The notes below the pieces were generated by a model. That model saw only the letters and a list, made by a program, of their open reading frames with translations. It had not been told where the DNA came from and ran no database searches. Below are positions 50,529-58,566 of a DNA stretch of 64,000 bases, one piece after another. Numbering within the stretch: position 1 is the stretch's first letter; every line of letters starts with the position of its first letter. The DNA lies in NCBI GenBank assembly GCA_035945115.1, contig DASZAN010000032.1, positions 62,001 through 126,000 on the forward strand. The letters run 5' to 3'. A program made the translations under genes and the position numbers. The DNA is from DAHUYF01 sp035945115. Lineage in GTDB: Bacteria > Pseudomonadota > Alphaproteobacteria > ATCC43930 > CGMCC-115725.

Positions 50529-50876
50529 ATGCGCGTGAGAGCGGTGGTCGTCCTTCTGATGGGCGTGGTGCTTGTCGGCTGCGAGTCGTCAGGCGTGGCC
50601 GAGCGACAGACATTCGAGCTCAACAGATCTTATGCCACGTGTTTGAAGAACGAGGCTCGCCGCGTCGATACCGGGGCGGCGGAGCCGGCAACGGTGGCGA
50701 TGGCGATCTGGCCGGCCTGCTCGCGTTTTTTCACGCGGATGCGCGAGGCTGTTGCCCAGGGTGAGGACGCAGGAGCTCGCCAGGAGCTCGACTCGCGATT
50801 TCGACTGAGTGACCTCGATTTCGCAACGAAAATGGTGGTTGAGCAACGGGCAGAAAGGACGTCCGCTCTCCGCTGA
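50529..50876 (+). CDS. small hypothetical lipoprotein, 115 aa
   Basis: MRVRAVVVLLMGVVLVGCES gives a lipobox LVGC. The mature region has Cys pairs (SYATCLKNEARRV and IWPACSRFFTRMREA) and a helical tail. No known domain. It starts 32 bases after the 62-aa gene stop, so the two may be co-transcribed. Probably anchored in the periplasm. Confidence 0.65.
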   Translation: MRVRAVVVLLMGVVLVGCESSGVAERQTFELNRSYATCLKNEARRVDTGAAEPATVAMAIWPACSRFFTRMREAVAQGEDAGARQELDSRFRLSDLDFATKMVVEQRAERTSALR

Positions 50877-50987
50877 GTCGATCCCCGCTGGCACTGGCGT
50901 CTGCTCGGCCAATGCTGATCATCGTGGGTGCGGGCCAAACAGATGTAATCTGCTCTCGAACTGTCCCCCTCAAGTGGGCAGAGCGCT

Positions 50988-51887
50988 CTAATGATGGGCG
51001 ACGATACTCTCGAGGGCGTCGGGTGTATCGATAACGATCCAGCCCCCACCGAGATGCACAATCCCGCGCCGCTGCCAATCGCGCAAACAACGATTGACGC
51101 TTTCTCTCGTGCCGCCGATTAACATCGCGAGTTCGCGCTGAGACAAAGATACCTTCGGGCGTCTTGCGTTGCTTCCCACTCCCTTTGGGATGATTGCTTT
51201 GGTGAGGAGAACTTTCGCCAGTCGAACCGAGAGCTCCGAAAAGGCGACTTCGGTGATTCGTTCGTCGGCCTGGCGTAACCTTTCGCACATCGTCTCGAGC
51301 AGGCGGAGACAGGCCTGGGGATGATATTCGAGAAATGCCATCACATCGCGGCGCTCGAACACCAACAGTTCACAGGCGGAGAGCGCAATTGCACTCGCCG
51401 TTCGACCTCGGCCATCGAAGAGGGCAATTTCTCCAAAAACTTCGCCCGGACCAAGATCTGCCAAGACGATTTCTCGACCGCTTGCTGACCGCGCGGTGAT
51501 ACGCACTGTTCCGGTCAGCACCGCGAGCATGCTTTGCTCGGCTGAGCCGATTTCAAAAATCGATTCACTCGCAGCGAAGCGATAGCGGTGGGCGCGCGAG
51601 GCGAGTTGGAAGCGAGTCTGCTCATCAAGCGCGCGGAAGAGGCGACACTTTTCCAAGAGTTGAGTGCCTTCACGCACGACACCTGGAACGCCGTCCGGCA
51701 TCGCGGCAGTCACTCGGAGCGGGGAGCTCCGATCATCGCTTAGAGACGCGCCGCAAGCCGCGCAATACTTCGCATTGTGAGTGTTGGCAGAGCCGCATGC
51801 CGGGCACGGGCTCGCCAAAGAGTTTCCACAATTGGTGCAAAAACGGGCGGTATCAGGAACGTTGTTGCCGCACCGCGTGCAATCCAT
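50988..51887 (-). CDS. CRP/FNR-family regulator with two N-terminal zinc ribbons
   Basis: 299 aa from ATG 51887. Residues 1-48 hold two zinc ribbons of identical spacing: Cys3, 6, 17, 20 and Cys28, 31, 42, 45 (C-x2-C-x10-C-x2-C twice), the double-zinc-ribbon seen in some cyclases and kinases. Residues ~80-200 form a cyclic-nucleotide-binding domain with the phosphate loop FGEIALFDGRGRTASAIALS. Residues ~220-299 are the CRP helix-turn-helix (VSLSQRELAMLIGGTRESVN). CRP proteins are usually ~230 aa, so the ribbon module is an addition. It lies 34 bases downstream of the hybrid kinase on the same strand, implying shared transcription. Confidence 0.9.
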   Translation of the reverse strand: MDCTRCGNNVPDTARFCTNCGNSLASPCPACGSANTHNAKYCAACGASLSDDRSSPLRVTAAMPDGVPGVVREGTQLLEKCRLFRALDEQTRFQLASRAHRYRFAASESIFEIGSAEQSMLAVLTGTVRITARSASGREIVLADLGPGEVFGEIALFDGRGRTASAIALSACELLVFERRDVMAFLEYHPQACLRLLETMCERLRQADERITEVAFSELSVRLAKVLLTKAIIPKGVGSNARRPKVSLSQRELAMLIGGTRESVNRCLRDWQRRGIVHLGGGWIVIDTPDALESIVAHH

Positions 51888-51921
51888 TGGAAGCTCCAGT
51901 CCCCGAGCTAAACGATTATGT

Positions 51922-53469
51922 TCACGGGTTAGCCCCCGCCTGCAAGGCACGAAGCGCTTGGGCCAGGTCCGCTTGGCGCAGCGGTTTGCTGATGAGCGGA
52001 AAGTCGCCTTCGAGGTTCGCCGCGCCCACTAAATCCTCGGCATAACCCGACGTCAATACGACTTTGATCCCAGCGCGAAGTCGCCTGGCTTCGCGAGCGA
52101 GATCGATTCCACTCATTCCGCCCGGCATCACAACGTCGGTGAGAATGAGCTCGATATCGGGTCGACGTTGCAGCACCCTCAGCGCTTCCTTCCCCGTCGT
52201 TGCTTCGATGGTGCGGTAGCCCAGGTCTGTCAATAGCTCTGTTATGGTTTTAAGAACGCCCTCGTCATCCTCAACCACTAGGACGAATGGCAAGTCATCG
52301 CTGGCTGGGAGTTGGCGTTCTTCCTTGTGAATTGAGGTCGCCACCGGTATTTCGGTGGCTCTCGGAAAATAGAGCTCAACCGTCGTACCGGCACTAGGTG
52401 CAGTTCGAATTTCCGTGTAACCGCCGCTCTGTTTTGCGAATCCATGCACCATGCTGAGGCCGAGCCCGGTTCCTTTGCCAGGCGGCTTTGTTGTGAAGAA
52501 TGGCTCAAAAGCTCGAGCCGCAACGGATGGTAACATTCCCTCGCCGGTATCGGTCACCGCGAGCAGTACATAGCTCGATCCATCGATCATCACGTTTTTT
52601 GCAGCAACGATGAGCTTGCCACCGTGGGGCATCGCATCATGCGCATTGAACGAAAGATTGAGTAGTGCCGTTTCGAGCTGGGCCGGATCGAGGCGACAAG
52701 GCCACAGGTTGAGATCAACGTCGAAGGCGACGGTCACTGCGTCGCCGGCAGCACGTTTCAGCAGGTCTCGGCACCCCGTCAAGACATCAAATACATTGAT
52801 AACCTTCGTCCGAAGGGTTCCCTGTCGTGCGAAAGCGAGGAGGTGTTCGGTAATCCGTTTCCCTGTCCCAACTGCCTCAAGCGCCGCAGCGGCAAGCCGT
52901 TGAACTCTTTCACTCGACGATGGGCGGTGCGCGATGAGCTCGAGGTTACCGCCAAGCACCGTGAGGAGATTGTTGAAATCATGGGCGACGCCTCCGGCCA
53001 AGCGTCCGAGGGCTTCGAGTTTGTGAGTTTGGGTGAAATGTTCGTTGTCAGACGAAGGTTGCCCATCACGGTTCGAGGTAAACTCGGCGGTGCCGGTTCG
53101 CACAATCGCGATCTCAATGCCAGTAGTCTCGCCATCCAGGCGCTGGGCGTACCAGGTTTCCTCCCAATTCCGCGCGGGTCCTGGTATTGCTTGGCTAAGC
53201 AGATGGAGCCCATGAGCGGGTTCGCCCGTCTCGATAACTTGTCGTGCCGCGGCGCCCGCCTCTGCCGCGCGTCCCGGAATCAAATCCTGCAGGGTCTTTC
53301 CAACGAGCTCTGCCGAAGATTTTCGGTGTAAGTGGGCGAAGGTCTCGCTCACGCGGAGGAACTCGAGATCCGCGGTTAAGGATGCGAGCGCTATCGGCGC
53401 AATACGGTATATCGTATTGAGCTCTGCCCGAAGTCTCTGCAGTTCCTCTTCAGCGCCTCGGTCAACCAT
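51922..53469 (-). CDS. hybrid sensor histidine kinase with PAS and receiver domains
   Basis: 515 aa from ATG 53469. No membrane helix. A PAS-like sensor occupies residues ~12-125 (IYRIAPIALASLTADLEFLR), then the phospho-acceptor His163 in GGVAHDFNNLLTVLGGNLEL, the ATPase G1 DTGEGM and G2 GKGTGLGLSMVHGFAKQSGG, and a C-terminal receiver with VLVVEDDEGVLKTITELLTD and the phospho-Asp445 in ILTDVVMPGGMSG. The cytosolic PAS suits a redox, light or small-ligand signal. The adjacent CRP-zinc-ribbon regulator may share its output, although a direct phosphorelay is not evident because CRP has no receiver. Confidence 0.93.
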   Translation of the reverse strand: MVDRGAEEELQRLRAELNTIYRIAPIALASLTADLEFLRVSETFAHLHRKSSAELVGKTLQDLIPGRAAEAGAAARQVIETGEPAHGLHLLSQAIPGPARNWEETWYAQRLDGETTGIEIAIVRTGTAEFTSNRDGQPSSDNEHFTQTHKLEALGRLAGGVAHDFNNLLTVLGGNLELIAHRPSSSERVQRLAAAALEAVGTGKRITEHLLAFARQGTLRTKVINVFDVLTGCRDLLKRAAGDAVTVAFDVDLNLWPCRLDPAQLETALLNLSFNAHDAMPHGGKLIVAAKNVMIDGSSYVLLAVTDTGEGMLPSVAARAFEPFFTTKPPGKGTGLGLSMVHGFAKQSGGYTEIRTAPSAGTTVELYFPRATEIPVATSIHKEERQLPASDDLPFVLVVEDDEGVLKTITELLTDLGYRTIEATTGKEALRVLQRRPDIELILTDVVMPGGMSGIDLAREARRLRAGIKVVLTSGYAEDLVGAANLEGDFPLISKPLRQADLAQALRALQAGANP

Positions 53470-53698
53470 TGGAGCCCAACCGCCTGCCCCGATTGCTGAT
53501 CGGTGGCACCGACGTCGCCGCGTTCTCAGGATCACGCATGGTCATGAGGGCACCAGCTGGTGCTCTGCGGACTGCCGTCCTCAGGTCGTCCTCAGCTTCG
53601 GGCCCAATCCCCTTAATGCTAAGGCTATTCTCATATGAGAGTTCGCGCAATACGAGGCTGCGCTTTCGGCTACTGCAGCCCCAAATTCTGGCCTCAAC

Positions 53699-53938
53699 CT
53701 ACTTTCGGCCCGCCTCCCGCGCCTTGAGTTCGCGCTCAACTTCGAACGCTCGTTCTTCGAAATCACCGGCGAGGCGCTCGAGCAATCTGATGATGGCGGC
53801 GGGATGCACGACGCCAGGTTTCACAGCGCTTGCGACGCCGCGAAGATATACCGCCTTGGCTCGAAAGTAGGCCACCTCCGCGGCGCCCATCTGGTCCTTG
53901 GGCTCGTATAGGTCCCCGTGCCCACAAGACGTTTTCAT
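53699..53938 (-). CDS. small helical protein, 79 aa
   Basis: From ATG 53938 with CAGGAGCAGA upstream. MKTSCGHGDLYEPKDQMGAA leads to helices (EVAYFRAKAVYLRGVASAVK) and a charged tail (IIRLLERLAGDFEERAFEVE). The A-x-Y-x-R-A-x-A-x-x-L and L-L-x-L-A-x-x-F-E-E-R-A pattern matches the small helical family represented by the 62-aa protein at 50308. Longer upstream codons are not family-like. Unknown function. Confidence 0.6.
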   Translation of the reverse strand: MKTSCGHGDLYEPKDQMGAAEVAYFRAKAVYLRGVASAVKPGVVHPAAIIRLLERLAGDFEERAFEVERELKAREAGRK

Positions 53939-54267
53939 TCTGCTCCTGGAACAATCGTCTTTTTGCAAGCAGTGTCGGTCTCGCACGCTCACATCTCCAA
54001 CATAGAACCGAGCGAACCTGCGAACCCATGACGGCCGGCACAGCGCGGGCGTGACGCACCGCACAGCGACGGACATGCCCTCACAAGAGTGTTTGCCAGT
54101 TGCTTTTCCGAGCGTGTGGGACTGTTCGAACCCCCTTTGCTGCCGCCCATCGGGCCAGCAAAGGAAATGCTTGATCTCCGATGCCTTGCTTCTTTGCCTC
54201 GGTCTACGTCGTGATGAGCACCGCGCAAGTGTACAGCTCGCCGCGCCCCGCCCGTCGCTCGCCGCGA
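53939..54267. other. 329-bp segment without a gene
   Basis: I see no credible coding frame. The minus strand stays open for part of it (ASEIKHFLCWPDGRQQRGFE) but without a start, a ribosome binding site or any recognisable family. A GGGGGTTCGAACAGTCCC stretch on the minus strand recalls a tRNA T-arm but has no matching stems. Confidence 0.4.
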
Positions 54268-54420
54268 TCACGGAGGGGGCAGCCCGCACCGGATACATTG
54301 CGGAAGCGCCGGCCATGGCTTCTCATGAAACAGCACTGGCCATGCCGCATAGCTTAGCCCGATCGCCGAGCCGAGGAGGACCATGAAGAGAAGGACGGCG
54401 CGCCAGCGCTGGTCATTCAT
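54268..54420 (-). CDS. small membrane protein, 50 aa
   Basis: MNDQRWRAVLLFMVLLGSAI then GLSYAAWPVLFHEKPWPALP and a CIRCGL end. One strong TM helix (residues ~8-30) and a C-terminal C-x2-C pair that could bind a metal or form a disulfide. It is too short for the usual gene-finder cut-offs, but its frame has normal codon use. No family recognised. Confidence 0.5.
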   Translation of the reverse strand: MNDQRWRAVLLFMVLLGSAIGLSYAAWPVLFHEKPWPALPQCIRCGLPPP

Positions 54421-54429
54421 CGACAGCCA

Positions 54430-54570
54430 TCAGTCGCTTTCGTCCTCGTCGAAGGTGGCGGCGCGGGTTTCAGCACCACTCGCATGACGTTGAGTTTCAT
54501 TTGATTGAAGCACGGCGACTATTTGCCGTCCGTCGGGAACGTGAGGCGGGTTCTTTTGTCCAAGGAACAT
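54430..54570 (-). CDS. possible short protein, 46 aa
   Basis: Reads MFLGQKNPPHVPDGRQIVAV then LQSNETQRHASGAETRAATF and an acidic end. No membrane segment or ribosome binding site is evident. Its start overlaps the divergent start of the 131-aa gene, so only one may be real. The stop lies 9 bases before the 50-aa membrane protein start. Confidence 0.3.
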   Translation of the reverse strand: MFLGQKNPPHVPDGRQIVAVLQSNETQRHASGAETRAATFDEDESD

Positions 54571-54964
54571 GATGGCGCAATCTGAGAAAACCCGGCTGGC
54601 GGCCAAGCTGATGGTCGCAAAGTATGGCATAGCGGCGCCGCCAATCGCACGGATGCGCGCGCGGCAAGCGTCGCGCCAACGGGACGATGCGGCGGTCGCC
54701 ACATGGACGGCCATTTCTCGGTCAGCAACAGCAGTGCTTTCGCGCTCAAAAGAGAAAGGCGAGGTCGCGCTCTCAGATGTGCTCGGCGGCGGCGTGGTGA
54801 AGCAACTCATCGCGGCCGATCAAGTCACCCGAGAGGACGTCGAGCATTTGATGGCGGAGACAAAGCGCCGCCGCGACGGACCCGTAGCGGAGGGAAATAA
54901 GCGGAACAACGCCGCTCCATACTGGTCGCGAGAGAGCGTAACCGGTCGCGATAAGTGTGCCTGA
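54569..54964 (+). CDS. small helical protein, 131 aa
   Basis: MMAQSEKTRLAAKLMVAKYG then IAAPPIARMRARQASRQRDD and AAVATWTAISRSATAVLSRS. The A-x-x-x-A-x-x-R-A-x-x-x-x-x-x-D-x-A-A-x-x-T-W-x-x-I-x-x-A pattern resembles the 66-aa protein at 55207 and short rhizobial proteins that carry G-D-x-x-G-A-x-x-W. The C-terminal half (VALSDVLGGGVVKQLIAADQ) is different. AAGGAAC precedes the ATG. Unknown function. Confidence 0.5.
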   Translation: MMAQSEKTRLAAKLMVAKYGIAAPPIARMRARQASRQRDDAAVATWTAISRSATAVLSRSKEKGEVALSDVLGGGVVKQLIAADQVTREDVEHLMAETKRRRDGPVAEGNKRNNAAPYWSRESVTGRDKCA

Positions 54965-55206
54965 CTTTAAGCCCGGCACGCCCACCCTCATAAGCGAGAT
55001 AGAACTTGCCGGCATGGTTGAAGTGCTCGACATGGCGCGCTGATGGTGACGAGGAGCGCGCCAATGCGCGAACTATCTCATCGTCGGTACCCGATGGGAT
55101 CGGTTTTCGGCGCAGTCCTCCCATGTCCCCGGACCCAGACGGTTCCATCCCGACCTGTCAAGAAGTGAGCTTGCTGCCGGCAGCGAGTCCAGCCTAACGT
55201 TGAGCC

Positions 55207-55407
55207 ATGTCCGTCTCCGACTTCGAAATCCAGCGCTTGGCGCATCTCTTCGTCCAGCTTGACGGCGAGCAAGCCCTAGCGAAGGCGCGCAACATGGTGG
55301 AGGAGATGCGCCGCAAGGGCGATCACGACGGTGCTGATAAATGGCTGCGGATCATCGTGGCTATCGGCGACCTCGAGCGGCAAGGAAGCGGCGCGCCAGC
55401 GGGCTAA
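55207..55407 (+). CDS. small helical protein, 66 aa
   Basis: MSVSDFEIQRLAHLFVQLDG then EQALAKARNMVEEMRRKGDH and DGADKWLRIIVAIGDLERQG. Two helices separated by the R-K-G-D-H-D-G-A-D-K-W-L turn, the typical form of a widespread rhizobial small-protein family. It shares this pattern with the 131-aa neighbour. Unknown function, likely a helical adaptor. Confidence 0.72.
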   Translation: MSVSDFEIQRLAHLFVQLDGEQALAKARNMVEEMRRKGDHDGADKWLRIIVAIGDLERQGSGAPAG

Positions 55408-55439
55408 GGCTTCCGTGGATAACAGCACTGTGAGGCGTG

Positions 55440-55595
55440 ATGGGCTACCCGCCCGCTGGCCAGCCATGGAGCACACGCGGCCTAATGGCCGCGGTGATCT
55501 TCGCGCTCATAGCCGTTGCCGCGCTCCTGGTGATCTCAGCCGTTTGCGGCGGACATTCCCATGAGGCCGCCGTCAGCGGGCGGCGAGGTCTGTAA
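55440..55595 (+). CDS. small membrane protein, 51 aa
   Basis: MGYPPAGQPWSTRGLMAAVI then FALIAVAALLVISAVCGGHS forms one TM helix (residues ~15-37) followed by a short HEAAVSGRRGL tail. It starts 33 bases after the 66-aa gene stop, so they may be co-transcribed. No family recognised. Confidence 0.5.
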   Translation: MGYPPAGQPWSTRGLMAAVIFALIAVAALLVISAVCGGHSHEAAVSGRRGL

Positions 55596-55782
55596 AGGCG
55601 GATGGTGCGCGTGCGCCCAAGCACGACCTGCGGGTTATTCAAATTTCCGAAGCCGCAATTCGGGAGAACCTTGTTCGACCAAAGGGACGTCGTGTGGCGC
55701 GGAACTAGATCCAAGATCCGAAATCTTTGATTTCGCCAGCGCCGCTGTCTAATATCCGGCCGAAGCGTGTGGAGAATATCTG

Positions 55783-56016
55783 ATGGCGAGAAATGAGACG
55801 CGTTTGAAGCTTCCTGATATCAAAGAGCCGACAGGCAACCGCGCCAGCGTCGTTGCCGTCTATGATTATTCAGATGGTGACATCCGATTTGTTCGTTTCG
55901 ACGTGATCCAGAAGGGCCGACGGGGGCCCAAGCCAGGCAAACGCCGGGGTCGCAAGCCAGGTCCGAAGCCAGGATCGAAGCGGCGGAAGGGTGCAGCGAG
56001 CGCCGCGGCCCAATAG
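55783..56016 (+). CDS. small protein with H-NS/AT-hook-like basic tail, 77 aa
   Basis: The N-terminal ~45 residues (MARNETRLKLPDIKEPTGNR and SVVAVYDYSDGDIRFVRFDV) are beta-like, while the C-terminus is a repeated basic run: GRRGPKPGKRRGRKPGPKPG. The K-P-G and R-G-R-K-P-G steps resemble AT-hook or histone H1-type tails that bind DNA minor groove. It may be a small nucleoid-associated or DNA-binding protein. GAGAATATCTG precedes the ATG. Confidence 0.72.
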   Translation: MARNETRLKLPDIKEPTGNRASVVAVYDYSDGDIRFVRFDVIQKGRRGPKPGKRRGRKPGPKPGSKRRKGAASAAAQ

Positions 56017-56135
56017 CCCCCTCTCACTTCGGTGTGACAGCGATCACTTTCTCGCTGTTCCAGTCATCACACCCCTCCCGCTGTTAGATTGTTTAGTTTG
56101 CGAGGCATGGCAGCAACCGCTGAGGGGAGCGCGCC

Positions 56136-56285
56136 ATGAACAGACTGGGGTCCGTCTTCGCCGGCTACGTTCGAGCGACCAGCCATTTCTCGATCACTGA
56201 GGACGATCTCTGGATCTGGATCGTCGCCACGCTCGCCTGTGCCGCGGGCGCCGCCGCCGGTTATGCTTTGGTCGCCATCATGTGA
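56136..56285 (+). CDS. small membrane protein, 49 aa
   Basis: MNRLGSVFAGYVRATSHFSI then TEDDLWIWIVATLACAAGAA and a short end. TM helix at residues ~25-47. GAGGGGAGCGCGCC before the ATG gives a good ribosome binding site. The E-D-D-L-W-I-W motif just before the membrane helix suggests an amphipathic anchor. Unknown function. Confidence 0.5.
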   Translation: MNRLGSVFAGYVRATSHFSITEDDLWIWIVATLACAAGAAAGYALVAIM

Positions 56286-56395
56286 TTGGAGTCACCTGGT
56301 ACCGCTCGTGGTGTGGCGGCAGTACTGAGCTGATAGGGTCGAGGCACCAAGCCGGCTGTTGCGGGGCCCGACATTGAAGCGGGAAGGAGAGTGCG

Positions 56396-56917
56396 ATGCG
56401 CTCGCTGTTCGCCGGTCAGCTCGTTGAGTTTTCCGATGTATCGGCCGGTTCTGTCGTGATGTGGCCGGAGAGGAACGGTAGACCCTGCTACGCGCTCAAA
56501 ATCGCGCCCGAGGCCACAAATGGGGTGGCCGTGTTTCGAGAAGACTTGCTCATCCTATCCCCGTCCACTGAATTTTCGGTCGGACAGCTACTGTCGCGCG
56601 ACCAAAGAAGTCGCGTTCTCATGCTTCAAGACGCTGCTATAGCGCCGGTGCTGAGCGATATCGAAATGTCGGTCACGGGGATGAGTAAGCCCGGCGATTT
56701 GGAATTATGGCCCGACCGGATTTGCATGCGGGCACGCGCCAAGGATGGGGACCGAGAAAACCCGCTCGTTGACCTGTGTTCGGGCGCGATACTGGTGGAC
56801 GTTGGTGAGCAGTCGCAGCGAGATGAAGTGCGATTTCCGGCCATCATCCGGCATTGGGAGTTAGTGCGCCAAGTGGCGGCGCGTTCTGACAAGGAAATCT
56901 TGTATCGGAAGGGTTGA
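56396..56917 (+). CDS. hypothetical protein, 173 aa
   Basis: MRSLFAGQLVEFSDVSAGSV then VMWPERNGRPCYALKIAPEA. It looks like a soluble alternating beta-strand protein with two halves (residues ~1-75 and ~85-160) each starting with a V-S-x-S-G/M pattern: SVVMWPERNGRPCYALKI and LELWPDRICMRARAKDG. This suggests an internal duplication. GGGAAGGAGAGTGCG precedes the ATG, so it is probably real. No known family. Confidence 0.6.
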   Translation: MRSLFAGQLVEFSDVSAGSVVMWPERNGRPCYALKIAPEATNGVAVFREDLLILSPSTEFSVGQLLSRDQRSRVLMLQDAAIAPVLSDIEMSVTGMSKPGDLELWPDRICMRARAKDGDRENPLVDLCSGAILVDVGEQSQRDEVRFPAIIRHWELVRQVAARSDKEILYRKG

Positions 56918-57094
56918 TGCTGCTGAGCCCGAGCACTCGTCACAAGCCAAATGTCGGAGGCCCGTGACGGCGCACTGACGGCTATCGACTGGCGATCAGT
57001 TCCGCGCAACGAGCTAGCGACACCGGCTGGCGGATCTCCGGTAACTTAATCATATGCTCACACGTGCCGTGACTACTCGGCCGTTGTCGTTTGA

Positions 57095-57364
57095 ATGGCA
57101 TCGTCGTACAACGCCGCCATTGTCGATGTTCTGCGTTCAAAATCTTCGGCGGTATGCACGGTCGATATGCATACCTCTTTTTCGGCGGGTGACTTGGTTG
57201 ATGGTGTTCATCCTACTAAATCCGGCTATGCCAAAATGGCACGGATATGGGAGCCGGCCATCAGAGCGATGATGGATGCAGCGCGCCCGTCCGAAGCACG
57301 ATACCCCTGTGGCAAGTCCGCCCGTGCGCCATCGCTTGGTAAGATTACTCCTCAGAGCGAATAG
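57095..57364 (+). pseudogene. SGNH/GDSL hydrolase C-terminal fragment
   Basis: The frame reads NAAIVDVLRSKSSAVCTVDM then SAGDLVDGVHPTKSGYAKMA and RIWEPAIRAMMD. The D-G-V-H-P motif with the following Y-A-K-M-A helix is block V of SGNH esterases, holding the catalytic Asp and His. The upstream three-quarters, with the GDSL Ser, is absent, and a TGA stop stands just before the first Met. So this is most likely a leftover 3' end. Confidence 0.55.
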
Positions 57365-57544
57365 GTGGATTTGATTTCGTTTTGCACGAGTCTTCGTGGC
57401 GAGTGCGGCAGCGAGGCAGACCGGCCCGCCCGGGTAAGAATTCAGGGTAGGAAGCGACGTTGACCTTGCCTCGACTCGCGGCCAGCGAGTACGAATTTGC
57501 CCCATCGCAGCAAATGTGCTCGCGGCAGGGGGCGAGGTCTTTCT

Positions 57545-58474
57545 GTGCACAATAAATCAAATCGAGCTACCACAATTGTCATCGCGCAGAATAAGGGCGG
57601 TGCCGGCAAGACCACGCTTGCCGCACATCTCGGCGTCGCCTTCAAGGAGCTCGGACACGCGGTGACGCTGGGCGACACCGACCGCCAGGGCAGCCTCGCG
57701 CGTTGGCATCAGCAACGGGAAGCGCGAGAAAGCAGTGGCGGGGGGAGGCTCGCCTTTATTGCCACGACGGGGTGGCGGCTTCCGGGCGAGATCCTGAGAG
57801 CGCGGGAAAACGGTATTCTGGTGGTCGACACGCCGCCGCGTGCGGATGCCGAGGTTCGCACGGTGATGAAGTGCGCCGACCTTGTGGTCGTGCCGGTACA
57901 GCCGTCTCCCGTTGACGTTTGGGCGACCTTGTCAACGCTCGAAATCGCTCAAGCCGAGCAAGTTCCGGTACTGCTTGTGCTGAACCGTGTACCCGCCCGC
58001 GCCGCTCTCACCGCGGCGATGCGCCAAGAACTCGCGCGCTACAACGCCGGCCTCGCGAGGACGTGCATCAGCAATCGGGTGGCTCTCGCTGCTGCTTTCA
58101 CCGAAGGCTGGGGGATCAGCGAATGCGCGCCGGGGTCAGCTGCCGAAATCGAGATTGCGGCGCTCGCCGCGGAGCTATCGGCGCTTCTCCCATCTTCGCT
58201 GGCCGAGCCAGAGCGCCAGGCGGTAGTCATGGAACCGCGCGCGGAAAGCGCTCAATATTCTTGTGACGAACGCGATGGCGATCGCATCGCCGCCGCGGCG
58301 GACAACATTGTCGGGAGCAGGGATCCGCTGCCGGTGCTGGACCTCGTCGAACCCGCAATATTGAGTGACAGCCGCGGCGCCAACGCCGTGGACAATGACG
58401 CGTTTCTGACAAGAGAGAAGCTGCTGTCCGGCGTCGCTTTCCTGAAGAGAAGGCTGACGCAGAGCCGGAGATAG
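57545..58474 (+). CDS. orphan ParA-family ATPase
   Basis: 309 aa from GTG 57545. The deviant Walker A is IAQNKGGAGKTTLAAHLGVA, the switch/Walker A' aspartate is in LGDTDRQGSLARWHQ, and Walker B-like is GILVVDTPPRADAEV; VVPVQPSPVDVWATLSTLEI follows the standard fold. After residue ~210 a low-complexity/acidic stretch and a final helix (FLTREKLLSGVAFLKRRLTQ) extend the C-terminus. No ParB gene or centromere repeats adjoin. It belongs to small plasmid- or island-borne ParA proteins that position cargo. It precedes dinB by 92 bases. Confidence 0.88.
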   Translation: MHNKSNRATTIVIAQNKGGAGKTTLAAHLGVAFKELGHAVTLGDTDRQGSLARWHQQREARESSGGGRLAFIATTGWRLPGEILRARENGILVVDTPPRADAEVRTVMKCADLVVVPVQPSPVDVWATLSTLEIAQAEQVPVLLVLNRVPARAALTAAMRQELARYNAGLARTCISNRVALAAAFTEGWGISECAPGSAAEIEIAALAAELSALLPSSLAEPERQAVVMEPRAESAQYSCDERDGDRIAAAADNIVGSRDPLPVLDLVEPAILSDSRGANAVDNDAFLTREKLLSGVAFLKRRLTQSRR

Positions 58475-58540
58475 GCTTCTGGTCTTCGCCGCGGTCTCGG
58501 CCCGGCGGCAACTCCTAGCTTGACAAAGGGCCGGCGTTTT

Positions 58541-58555
58541 GTTCCCTTTATGTTC
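58541..58555. promoter_or_regulatory. alphaproteobacterial SOS (LexA) box before dinB
   Basis: GTTCCCTTTATGTTC fits GTTC-N7-GTTC, the LexA target of alphaproteobacteria, 12 bases before the dinB ATG. A TTGACA hexamer lies 15 bases before the box (58520-58525). The position implies LexA blocks initiation of the dinB transcript. No second box was seen in front of parA. Confidence 0.78.
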
Positions 58556-58566
58556 TGAGAAGTAGA

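Noticed and set aside
54100..54160. tRNA-like TTCGAAC sequence
   Set aside because: No acceptor, D or anticodon stems can be formed around it.
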